In this document: one piece after another, positions 47,938-58,080 of the stretch | Layout: every line of letters starts with the position of its first letter | How positions within the stretch are numbered: the stretch's first letter is position 1 | Assembly: GCF_018139145.2 (NCBI RefSeq) | Contig: NC_059471.1 | Span: 213,547,494 to 213,611,493 of the forward strand | Length of the DNA stretch: 64,000 nt | Direction of reading: 5' to 3' | Source of the DNA: Gymnogyps californianus | Taxonomy: Eukaryota; Chordata; Aves; Accipitriformes; Cathartidae | The notes under the pieces: generated by a model | Database searches by the model: none | Told to the model about the DNA's origin: nothing | The model's input: the letters and a program-made list of their open reading frames with translations, nothing else | Program-made: the position numbers and the translations under genes

Positions 47938-50032
47938 ATTCCGTATACAGAACTTAATCAAACTTTCTTGTGGCTGAGCTTGTAGCTAGGCTCTTACCAT
48001 AGCAACACTACTAACACATTCTTTCTCCTGCACTATTTTCACTAATATATATACATACAAATCTTTGTATTTACAAATCTCACAGTGGCTGAATATTTTG
48101 CGTCTTTTTTTTCTCTATGTCAAGGTTGATCGAAACTGGTTAGTGATTTCAAAGTTTATTGGAGGGGACAGACAGATACATGCATACCTCATTGCAGTTC
48201 ATTTCCTGAGCAAATAAAACTTAAAGGTCAATAAAAATGTTTTGTCCTGATTTCTAATGTAACAGTGTTTGTACACAAGGCCTGATAAATGTGAAGTTTA
48301 TAAGGATCATATTTGCGCTTTTTAATCAAAATTCTATGAATGTATGGGTGTGCCTCGATAGATGTGGCTCCATCCTCGTGGGAACCTGCACATCCATCTT
48401 GCTGGAACCACACAGTGCCTCTAAGTTTGATAGCAATGATGGACCCAACGGCCCCTCTGGATTCCCTGGTAAATCTGTGCCAGGTGTATTAAGGACAATT
48501 TGAAAAGGTACACTTTGAAATGTATGCTCTTGTCAAAGTCGCTAAGTATTCAACCAACAAAATGTGAGAGAAACCTCAGTTACTCCTGATGAGAGTCTGT
48601 GAGAAACAGCGAGTAATTCAAATCATTAGAATTCTAAATAGGGAGATTTTATTCTGGCCTTCGGGGTAAAACTTCATATAATCTGTACTGTGATGGGATA
48701 GCAGGGAGCAAACTAAAGCTTTCAAATGCGGGAAAAGTAGTTGTGGCTCCTGGTTTGGGAGGAGTTATTTGACTTTTAGAATGAGTTAAATGTTTGCTTA
48801 TGTATTAAAAAATACAGCACATTCTCCACAAAAGTCACAGCAGTTATTCCTTAGATGTAAAAGAAACTTTTGGACTTTGTGAATTTTAAAACAAACCCTC
48901 TAAAAAAGTTTCATCTGTCATTAGGACTATTTTTATGCCAAATGATCTCAGTCATAAAATAACACAGTCTTCAGATATCATATGCTGTTCAAATTCACTG
49001 GGATCTCAAACATAGACAATAGTAGACGTTTGGTTTTATTATTTTAGGACAGGTTATTATTTTTCTATTTTTTTCTTCCACTCTGAAAGTTTGCTTTTCA
49101 GCAGAGATTGAGAAAATTGTCTATTCCAAACAATTCTATGTAGAATTTCTGCAATGGCTTGGAGCCCCCACGGTGCTCGGTGGAATTGATGTTTCAAGAC
49201 AGGATGCAATCATTTTCTCACAGTGCATCTTCCAACTGTCTGACAGGACGGTCGGCCTCCATGTCGTCTGAGTGAATGTTGGCTTAACTCCTATTAGGAA
49301 TAAAAGCAAGACAGTCACTTTTAAAGAAGCCTGTCTACAGACTTAAAAATATGTCTAGTGTGTAATAAAAATACATAGGTGAGTTAATGGAGCCTGATTC
49401 TTGAGTTAATGGATCCATAATTGTGCTTTTTCATAAAACAACGAATTTGGATTTCTAATTTTGCAATACTTTCTTTTCTGAAAGTGTGCCTTCAAGATAT
49501 TTTATCTTAATATTATTTAAGCTATTTAAAAACCATGTTTTCACTTTAGCGTGCTGGTTTACATGTAAGACCAATTTAGCCATAGCATATATACCATGTA
49601 GAAGTATGCATATACCTGAATACATATACATTTACACATAGTAATACATAAACATATTAAATACTCCAAGAGTACATATATATTATACCTAGTAGTTTAC
49701 TTTCTTCTGATAGAAAAAGAAGGATTTTGTGTAAATCTGAAAAAAATATTAAAAAACAAGAACATATAGATAGATACAGATATTACTGGATCGAAGATAT
49801 CACTGGATTGAAAACGTCACTGCAGTGAAATTCCTGCTTTGTTCAATTAAGGCTTATTATTGTCTGCTAACCTCAGATTGTCAGTGAATTATGATTTCTT
49901 AAAACGAACCCCAGATCACATTCCTCTTATGTGGAAGATAGTGAGGGTGAGGCTCAGCTCATCAAATTTCAGCAATCTAAAAACTGTGTATGCAGTCTAA
50001 TCTAATCATTGGCTTGACTCTCACACCTCAGA
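47938..50032. other. Unique non-coding sequence with one exon-like spot
   Basis: No gene can be called. On the minus strand a pyrimidine-rich CTTTTATTCCTAATAG acceptor-like site (AG at 49291-49292) precedes a CpG-retaining 150-bp stretch that is open to 49136. A plus-strand frame near 48420-48480 reads GPNGPSGFPG, reminiscent of collagen, but is too short to mean anything. The stretch 49560-49700 is A/T-rich with many ATATAC-like words. Confidence 0.4.
49778..49828. repeat. Three-unit 17-bp tandem repeat
   Basis: Three consecutive 17-base units are visible: AGATATTACTGGATCGA, AGATATCACTGGATTGA and AAACGTCACTGCAGTGA. Units 1 and 2 differ at two positions; unit 3 is more diverged. GATA-like words precede the array (about 49767-49780). 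This is a small local duplication of no recognised family. Confidence 0.75.
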
Positions 50033-50188
50033 GTGTCAAGTGCCATCTGAGGTGCACTTGGTAGCCAGTATCTACCTGGCCTCTAATTGTCTCTCCAAAG
50101 GGGCATCTCTTGCAGGTCCTGTATCCCACCTACAAGCCCCATGTGAATATCTCAGATTTATGGGGGGCTTTCAAATGCCACTAGACAC
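50033..50188. mobile_element. TIR element remnant, family II copy 2
   Basis: Terminal inverted repeats are GTGTCAAGTGCCATCTGA (50033-50050) and TCAAATGCCACTAGACAC (50171-50188), 15 of 18 positions complementary. The 156-bp unit shares AGGTCCTGTAT (50114-50124) with the 153-bp element at 47785. It also shares the left-end layout (AGTGC-AT-TGAG-TGC--T-GGT), an ATTG-CTCT--AAAG phrase, and exactly 55 bases from AGGTCC to the right terminal repeat. Homology between the two copies is therefore well supported. The superfamily is unknown. Confidence 0.65.
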
Positions 50189-52849
50189 TTACTTTGAGCA
50201 ACCTGAATGCAGACTCTGTTTCCAAAATGTTCTAGGAATGTTGCACCAAGGACGTAAAGTTGTGAGTCATTTTATCTAATTCAAGTAACTTAATCTACAT
50301 GCCAGAGCCCCTAAATTTTAGAAGTCTATACATAGGAGTGTGAATGTGAGATGAGCGTCTGAGGTCAGCAAAGAGTTAGATAAATGCCAGGGAAAAGAGC
50401 AGAAATGAGGTCAGCATATAATGATAAGAATTATTATATAATGAAAGTCTTTTAAAGTTCTTCAGAATGGAAAAGACAAAGAGAGCAATTATTGTCAAAT
50501 CCCCTCCCCACCATTTTGAGACGTTAAAGAAACCCCTGAATCATTACATTATACTACATCCTACTCGATGGAAGATCAAAAGCTCAACTTTTGCCCTGCA
50601 GCCCTTGGAGTTTGTAGGACCCTGAACCCAACTTGTTTGGACTAGTGCAAATTGATATATCCAAATCAATAAATCCCTCGTTGGCCTCTTTAACTCTATC
50701 TGAACTTGTTCAGATCCCAACCACACTGAGCCCCTATCAGACAGTGCAAGTACAAGGCAAGTAACAAATCTCAGGGCCAGGTGAGGCTTTTCTGAAGTGA
50801 CAGCTGAGTGAGGACCTTGTCTAAGAAAGAGCTTTATAAAAGTCACTCTCCTCTCCAGCAAAAGTGTTAGGCCATCAGGCAGTGTTTTCAGACTCTCTTG
50901 CACACAGGAATTTTATGCTGCAGTAAGGCATAAAATCCTAATGTTCTCAAAATCTTTCCCTTTTAATATCTGAATTCTTTCCTAATTATTTTCAGATTAA
51001 TTTCCAGCTAATGCATAAGGATGAAATTTGGTGCATGACCTATAACCCTAAGCATGTTGTAATTCTGTTACCAATCTCCTGATTTCATGGGGGGCTTAAC
51101 AAGCACCATATGTGAAGCATTGTGTTCCTCTACATTAATATGGCCTCACGATCCAGGGAATCTCTCTGCCACTATCCTACTTTGCCACACCATCAGCAGC
51201 TGAACAACGGCAATGCCAAGGTCTGCTGAAATGTTTTTTCCGTGTCTATGTCCTCAAGACTGCCAAAGACCCTAAGGCACCACACAGCCATGCATAAACC
51301 AGTCCAGAGCATGCTTAAACTGAATTGTGTTGGGCAACGTAGTGGAAGGAGCAGGAGAGGGCTTTAGCTCCACAACTCGGTGTCCTGCTGACTGCCACCT
51401 TTCAACCAAGGCTCTGGATTCACAGGCTTTTTGTGTCAGTACTCAACTTCTTTCATCTGCCACCACATTTTCTCTCTCTTACTTTCTTCATGCTCCCACC
51501 TCTGGGATACTGTATGGCCATGTAGTGAAGCTGATCACATTTAAAACTGATCAGGTTTGAAGTGGAAAACCAAAATGTTGGGGTTTTATTTAAGCTGGAG
51601 GCATCTTTAGGTCCACTTCATAGTGTGGCTGTGCTAACAGTTACACCAGTGTGGGGTTTGGCCTGTTTACCTCTAGTTGGTGCCTCTCTTCAGATGAAGC
51701 ACAAGGTAAATGCCATTTTCCCCTAACCCTTGTGATCACTATGGTGATGTTGTTCAACTCAGACACAACTAACTGATGGTGTAAAAGCAACAAAATTACC
51801 CTGAAGTGGGTTAAAATGGCTCATACTGGAGGGGACTAGGGGCAGTCTTGGGAGAAATTTGGAGGCAAGAGCTTCTCAGCTCTCCACTACTGGCTCTGAC
51901 CTAAGAAAGGAATCATTAACAGCAGTAATGAAGAGGTCAGCATGTGATATCATATCAAAAGAGAGAACACATTTGGCGTGTTAGCAGCCAAGTCAGAAAA
52001 GAGACCAGCATTCAGAGCTGAACTCTCTACTGATCCAGACGCCTCCCCAAACACGCACGCTTGACCCCAAGCCCAGAGATATCCATGGGAGTATTTCTAC
52101 CAGCTTCAGTGGGCCTTGTGGATCACACCTGATGGGCATGACACATTTCTTGCTGCTGGAAGGAAGTTTGGTCTCATGCGGTAGAAATGGCTATTAAATC
52201 ACAGGCTGTTCCCCCACTGAATGTTAGAGAAAGTGTCCCAAATAAGCTCTGCTCTCTCCTGGACCTGTTCCCTCCTTCAGGAAGGACTTAATTTTCCATG
52301 CTTGCTTCAGAGAAGGACTTGTTCCCTCTCTCCTCCTTCCTGGCTTGCCGGAAATTGTCCTCCTCCTAATTGCCTGTCCCTCACACCAACCGATAAAACT
52401 TTGCCACCCTGACTATCACCATTAAAGCTTTCTTAAACCTATATATGCAACAGCTCTTAGAAACTGCCATGGATCTAGAGTATTGTCTGAAAATGAGCTT
52501 CAAATCTAAAGGTTTGCAGGCCTGTGGGGGAGAAAAACCATTATATTTGATAGCTCTCTGCAAATGTGGGCAATTACAGATAGAAAAATCCTCCTTAGCA
52601 CCGCTGAATCTCTCTGTGATCAGCTGCATTCACGGTTTCAACCTATAGACTGTAGGACTGAAAAGGCTTCACTAATGATTTCTACATTGGACCAAATGAT
52701 ATCTTTGACAATAATGTAATCCCGAGAACCCTCGCTCACTTCCAGTTGTCACCATTGGGGCCACAGGCTTGCACAGATCAGCCAACATGCTCCTCCAGAC
52801 CTGCACTTATGTTTCAATAATAAAAGCCCAAACACAGAACATTTTTTCT
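50189..52849. other. Unique non-coding sequence
   Basis: No gene is supported. A 119-codon minus-strand frame at 50544-50903 and an 82-codon frame at 52381-52629 show no domain. Base composition is less A/T-rich from about 51.1 to 52.8 kb. No repeat is recognised. Confidence 0.55.
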
Positions 52850-53200
52850 CCCTCTCCTCCCTCCCAAATGCTACTGATCATCCTATTACCATGGCAACCA
52901 GCTCCTGCTGGCATGATCAAGAAAAAACCTGATTTGGGATTTTAATTAATTGCTTGGAAATGGAAATGTAACAGTGACTGGCAGTTCAACTAAGCACGTT
53001 TGCAAAGTGAATAAAAATAGAGTTTCTGAAATACTTGAAATTGTTTCACTGGCTATAACCCACATTTTTTACGAGACACCTTAATTTATTCCGCTTCATA
53101 AAATAAATCTGCCAAATGTACTAAGCCATTTTGTCAACACAAATCATTTTGGCAAATACTTTAATCCTTCTTCTTAACAAAATGTATTGTATTAAAAAAA
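52850..53200. promoter_or_regulatory. Candidate enhancer with RFX X-box
   Basis: A near-perfect palindromic RFX site, ATTACCATGGCAAC (52885-52898), differs from GTTACCATGGCAAC only at the first base. It is followed by TTTTAATTAATTGCTTGG (about 52940), a paired homeodomain-type site. Further along come CATTTTGTCAACAC and ATTTTGGCAAATAC words with partial symmetry. No frame or repeat explains the block. RFX factors bind X-boxes in ciliary and neural enhancers. That this one is functional is inference. Confidence 0.33.
52885..52898. promoter_or_regulatory. RFX-type X-box
   Basis: ATTACCATGGCAAC matches 13 of 14 positions of the palindromic X-box GTTACCATGGCAAC. A 14-base palindromic match is unlikely at any one place but not negligible across 64 kb. 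Confidence 0.45.
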
Positions 53201-54085
53201 AAAAATCTAACCCATCAGTATAAACCCATAGGTTTCATCTGAACGTATGCCTTTTTCACCAGTAGGTCATATTTATAAAAGGCTTTCATCTTGTCTTCAC
53301 AAAAGAGGATGTGCTTCTTTCGATGCACGTGATCTCTCATTAACATTTATGGCAGCTACCTCCCCATATGCAGCAGAGAATGGAATAGAAATGGCTTTCA
53401 GGTGATTTTTATGACCTCCAGTCTCCCTGTTCTCAAAGAAAATAAAGTGGTCATTGTTTGCATATACCACCGCCCTCTTCTGGGTGCTGCCAGCACTGCT
53501 GAGGTGGGCGTCATAGGTCCTGTGTTGCTCAGCCAAGAAACAGCTCCATTTCTCTCCAGATTTTTAGGAACAAGAGGATCGGGAACATGTCCTTATTGTC
53601 TCTGTGCAGTTCTGACTGCCCATAGTTTTCAGCATCATGCAAATTTTGTAGGTCTTGTAGTTTCACACTATTCATTATATATATATATTTTAAAAAATGG
53701 ATACATATACCGCTTTTTTGTTTAAGAAATTAGGAGAGGTTGTGAAGGATTCAGAAGCCCTGCATCACACCTGAAACTGGAAGTAAACTTCATTAGCCGC
53801 ATCAAGTCCTTCAGGTAGCTCTCCACGTTGAAATGTTGGCCTGGTGGGATAGTTACATAGCATAAACATCATTGTACTGTAAACATGGCATGGACACTTC
53901 TCAGTGACAGCATGATAATGCAGTGCCACATGGAGTCAAAAAATTCCATGACATTGCTCAAGGACCTCCTTATTCACAAGCAAGGATCCGGCCGCGTGGG
54001 TGGAATCAGAAGCCTTCACCACCAACAGCTGCCTTACCTTCCTCCCTTGAGATTTTAGCTTTCCACCTCCTTTTATTCTTTGCAG
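53201..54085. other. Unique non-coding sequence
   Basis: No gene is supported. A TA run lies at about 53674-53689. The 107-codon frame at 53402-53725 ends inside this A/T-rich tract and has no domain. The interval 54020-54085 is strongly pyrimidine-rich and leads into the splice-like site listed next. Confidence 0.5.
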
Positions 54086-54111
54086 GCCAATGAACTCTTC
54101 GACAATCAAAG
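54086..54111 (+). other. Candidate 26-nt microexon
   Basis: A pyrimidine-rich run ending TTTTATTCTTTGCAG (AG at 54084-54085) is followed by 26 bases, starting GCCAATGAACTC, and then the consensus donor AAAG|GTAAGTGTG (GT at 54112-54113). Both sites are strong by eye and the spacing is that of a microexon. Twenty-six bases would shift the frame unless it is non-coding or a start exon. An ATG lies inside at 54090. No partner exon is recognisable in the window, so this may be chance, a non-coding transcript exon, or part of a gene whose other exons lie outside. Confidence 0.2.
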
Positions 54112-54462
54112 GTAAGTGTGAGCAATTCTACGTTAACTCGCTTATTTTCACATATTTACTGATTTTCTTCCAAGCAGCTTTTGTCAGGCTTCCAGATTTA
54201 AAATACCCTGCAGCTCCCACTGCCAGCTCAACAATTCACATCACAGGATCATATCGCTGACCCAGAAGATACTAAACTTCCTTACTCACTGGCTTAATTA
54301 CATTTGAGGGGTGGCTGTTCTTGCCAGTTTTCACACATTTGCAATGTTGCTCTTTAGCGAACATTATTCACTCAGCCCCTGAACTGTACTCCAATTCATG
54401 GTAGACAAGCTCAGCGAGCAGAGAGCTGTACTGGATGATCTGAATTGAGGTTAATGAACTAT
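54112..54462. other. Unique non-coding sequence
   Basis: Nothing recognisable. There is mixed sequence downstream of the splice-like donor and no repeat. Confidence 0.5.
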
Positions 54463-54530
54463 CTTTAAAGATTACACATCACAAGGTTGGAAGAGGCCCT
54501 GGAGAGGTCATCTCTTTTTCACTCTTGGGC
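54463..54530 (-). mobile_element. Short CR1 3'-end fragment, sense on minus strand
   Basis: The plus strand reads ATTACACATCACAAGGTTGG followed by AAGAGGCCCTGGAGAGGTCA, the antisense view of the first 50-60 bases of a CR1 3' end ('...aaggttggaagagacctctagagatcatct...'). Similarity fades after TCATCTC. The octamer tail is degraded. Confidence 0.5.
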
Positions 54531-54819
54531 AGTATTTATTCATCATACCTACTGCTTTTCCTTTCTCCCGTGACATCGTTAAAATGTGGGTAATAATTTC
54601 CATTACTGGAACATTTTAGGAGCTAAATATCATTAAGCCAGTAGAAATTGTGACGTAAAATGAAAACACAAGAAATCTGGTGGTTATCTATCTCTTCAAC
54701 TCTCTATCATCTATTGGTATTTCTAAGGCAACTATCTCTGTGTTATCTAAGCACTGTAATATAATACAATCACTTGCAAGTTGTATCTAAGTGCAGTGGG
54801 TTTTACTTATTAATAACGT
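54531..54819. other. Unique non-coding sequence
   Basis: Nothing recognisable. The segment is A/T-rich and free of open frames. Confidence 0.5.
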
Positions 54820-55040
54820 AGCACTTATCTTCAAAGTGCTTCACAAACTAATTAATTCTCACAGCACCTTCTCCCTGTCAGGCAGGTGAGACAACTATTA
54901 TTCCCATTATACATATCATTATGATTATTACTTGAGGAAACAAGGTTAGGTTACTCATCCTATCTCCCAAAAGAGACAGAGAGCGTTAGAAAGAGCACTC
55001 AAGCTCAGATATTAGGGAGCAGGGTTTTCTGACCTGTTTT
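54820..55040 (-). mobile_element. MIR-like SINE, sense on minus strand
   Basis: The plus strand reads GTAGCACTTATCTTCAAAGT and GCTTCACAAACTAATTAATT, then CTCACAGCACCTTCTCCCTG and GTGAGACAACTATTATTCCC, then ATTATACAT, then CTTGAGGAAACAAGGTTAGG. This is the antisense order of a MIR: 'agcgctttacatgtattaac...tcctcacaacaacc...ctattattatccccattttaca...gaggaaactgaggc'. A short A/T insertion splits the core at about 54913-54930. The end near ATTAGGGAGCAGGGTTTTCT fits the degenerate promoter region. MIR-type SINEs predate the split of birds and mammals, so this copy is very old. Confidence 0.75.
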
Positions 55041-56138
55041 GATACCACCTCATCATGCCTCATGCCTGGGCAACATCACTGGTAACATCATAATTACATG
55101 CTTCATTAAACACGAGCATGGCAAAGCATGACGGATTCTTTGTCTGAGATCGACTATTTTTTTTTTTTTTTTTAAAAAGGACCCTAACCAACCAGCCTGC
55201 TCCATGCTGTTGCATGAGTCATCCAGATTCATCAGGCTTGTGAAATGACTTACTGACTTGGCTGCTTCAGTTTCACGTGCTTCATTATGTTGGCATTATT
55301 CCTCAGCCAAGTAATTGCACTCAAGTTTCTGCATCTTGAAGGCAAGAAAGACACACGGGAAGGATATTTAACCACCATGGAAAAGAAAGAAATGACAATA
55401 ACAGAGCCTACTTGTTGAACCATTCTGATTCCTTGATAGTGCAAAAGCATTTCTGCCTCATCAGACCATTTACAACTCTATCTCTCAAGTTTATCTGAAG
55501 GTATTGACATCTGATGCCATGTGAATATGCATTTAAGAACTAATTCCACTCCTCCCAGCTTCAATGGATAGCTTGGATTTACAGTCATGCCCAGGGATAT
55601 TGCATAACCATTGGCAATAGTTAATGACATTCATCATATGAGGTAGGTAGAGGAGGTAAACAAAGATAAAGACATAGCAGTTGCCAAAGTGAAGGAGGTC
55701 TTATATTAATTAGCCCCATACTACAAAGTAGCCTTATCAAGCTGTAGGATGGCCTATAAGCTACTTAAGCTCCCACTTGTGCAATGATGATACAGTAGGC
55801 AGAAATTCACCAGCTGCCTCCTTGTAGGAGAGTACCTTCTCCGGGGTACCAGCCAACAAAAACATTATGCAGCAGGATTAAAATGCATTTTAATTATTTG
55901 TTGAAGGTCAACTTGACAGTGTAGCCTTTAAATATATACATACACACACATACCCATACAGACGTGCATAACTTTATTCTTATAGAATTAAAAACATGAG
56001 AAATTGGATATTGGCACACCTGTATTCTATAAGGATGAAGAGTGAACTTCAAAAGGTTGGTTTGAGTTTCAGGAAAACACTCCAAGCCTTTGAGGTAAAA
56101 TTCATCTGCCCTAACTTGGACGTCTTAAAACTAAACAA
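55041..56138. other. Unique non-coding sequence
   Basis: No gene is supported. A T tract lies at 55157-55173. An ATACATACACACACATACCC run lies at about 55937-55956. No repeat family is recognised. Confidence 0.55.
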
Positions 56139-56307
56139 CTAAGTCTGAGCTCGTCACCTCAAGCTCCCTTCAAGGAGAGAAATGGGCACCTCCAGAGTGT
56201 GATTCATCTTATCCTATCATAGGTGTCTGAGATAGATTGGATGACTCACTCCCTGGAGATGCCCACTTGTCTCTGTTGACTCCGAAGTGAGCCTAGCTCA
56301 GATTTAG
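56139..56307. mobile_element. Foldback (palindromic) element, family I copy 2
   Basis: Two nested arm pairs are visible. The inner pair is 56182-56208 (starting ATGGGCACCTCCAGAG) against 56240-56266 (ending CTCCCTGGAGATGCCCAC), 22 of 27 positions complementary. The outer pair is CTAAGTCTGAGCT (56139-56151) against AGCTCAGATTTAG (56295-56307), 12 of 13. The whole 169-bp unit can fold into one long hairpin. The 85-bp inner palindrome matches that at 22561-22645 in length and sequence. This fits a MITE-like or foldback DNA transposon remnant with no coding capacity. Confidence 0.65.
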
Positions 56308-57769
56308 ACATTTAACTTTTTGATACATAACATCAGGTGAGATGAATCCCGCCCTTATATCCTCTACTCAGACTTTGTTCAAGCCCTTTCACAGTCAATC
56401 GGTGCTGACAAGGAAAATGTAGAACAAGGTCAATGGGTGTTTGGGGTTTTTTTGCTACTTTTCTCTCTAAGTAAGACAGAGTTTCAGAAATAAAGTGGTA
56501 CAAGAATAGGAAGGAAAAAATACCTCACAAGATTCAGGCAGAGTTTGTGACATTCTGTAATTTAATGAAAGAGGGACTTGCTGGCAGGACACTCTCCATT
56601 TGGTATTTCTGTACTGAACCACAATGTACAGACTTCTATTTTAGCAGGTGAGTAATGTCTTTAACTTCAGGAAGATCACACGGCCAGTGAAAGTTGAGTA
56701 CATACATAAATGTTTTCAGGATCAGGCACATATAAATTAATTAGAATTACGTATTTAAATACCTTTGTGGATCTTGGCCTTTGTTCATAACCTTCCTCAG
56801 CTGAGGCTTGAGTCTGTAACCTTGACAGAACATGATACCAGACGTACGTTTTCCGTTTGGAAGGGTGATGCTGAGGATGGAGGGAGGAGGGAAGCAAGGC
56901 AGGTTTAGAGTTTTGACTGGACAGTGTGATCATGACTTTTCTGGCAAGATTTTTAGATTGTTCCCAAGATACTGTTATTTACGTAAAATTACTGGAGACT
57001 ATTTATTTCAGAAAAAAAACAGTGGTAAATATTTGCCAGAGGAGGTCTGAGCTTTGAAAGGAGATGAGGGTACTTTTTGCTTTTCTATGCATTTATTTGC
57101 ATAAATACACAGAAACTGGGAGGGTGGAACGATGACTTTCAACCTATTTCTGTTCAAGCTAAGTCACTTATGAATCTGCTTTAACTGTAATAAACGTTAA
57201 CTGTATAGAAACAGCTTTGCATAGACTTTTCATGTAAAGACTGTCTTTCTGTTCTGTGTTTGCACAGCACTTAGAACAAAAAATAATAAAAACAAGACCA
57301 CAGTGGTGTCCCCCGCCCAAAAAAAAAAAAAAATTCCATGCCTGAATCAATGGAAAGAAGAGAATCCATAATAGTTCACCCACCTTCATCTCATGGCAAA
57401 TCCTTTTCTTCACATTTCAGCAGAATTAGGTCTTGCAAAGGGTCCCCCACTACCACTTTCTTATATCTCACTTTTAAAATGAGAACTTCAAGGTCAGTGG
57501 AAAGCAACAACATAAAAGCAACCAATTCTTGTTAATGTAGCCTGGAATAGTGGGTGGGCCGTCTCTCAGGTGAGAAAAGGCAAGCTGCAAAGCAAATACC
57601 TGAGGTGACTTCTGCTTGTTTGAGTCTATTACCCTTAGGGCTGTGTTCTTTTGGCTAGGGATATCTGTTGATCTTACCTCTTAACAGTAATTATGCCAGA
57701 CAGCTTTTTGGCTTTCAGTACTGCTCCATAGGTAACATAAATCATACAAATTATTACCACAATACTAAA
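56308..57769. other. Unique non-coding sequence
   Basis: No gene is supported. An A tract lies at 57319-57333. Frames of 81 and 85 codons show no domain. Confidence 0.55.
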
Positions 57770-58080
57770 CTATAATTACCCACAGACCCTGACATGCCAA
57801 AAGGTGTATTAATTTGATAATATAATAAATACTTTACTGCATAAAACTATAATTATTACTTCAAAATTGACACTTATAACAGCTTGATTTTTTTTTTTTC
57901 CAGCAGGCAACTCAATTGTACATTGACCAATACCAGAAAAGTTATTTAAATTCAATGAGAGACATTAAAATGTAATTTGGTAGCATGTGGAAGGCCTTTT
58001 TTAAAGGAAAATGTCACTAGAGTTAGTTTGCTTTTTGGAGATTATAATTCTATAAAGCCATAAATTACTCAGTAGTTCAA
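57770..58080. promoter_or_regulatory. Candidate conserved non-coding element (weak)
   Basis: A/T-rich sequence of mixed complexity with several homeodomain-type TAATTA or TAATTT cores (CTATAATTACC, ACTATAATTATTAC, TGTAATTTGG) and a CCAAT-like GACCAATACC. No frame or repeat explains it. The case is weaker than for the blocks at 40690 and 52850 and rests on texture only. Confidence 0.18.

Noticed and set aside
48420..48480. Collagen-like GPNGPSGFPG in a plus-strand frame
   Set aside because: Only about three Gly-X-Y triplets, no typical 45- or 54-bp exon boundaries, and no neighbouring collagen exons.
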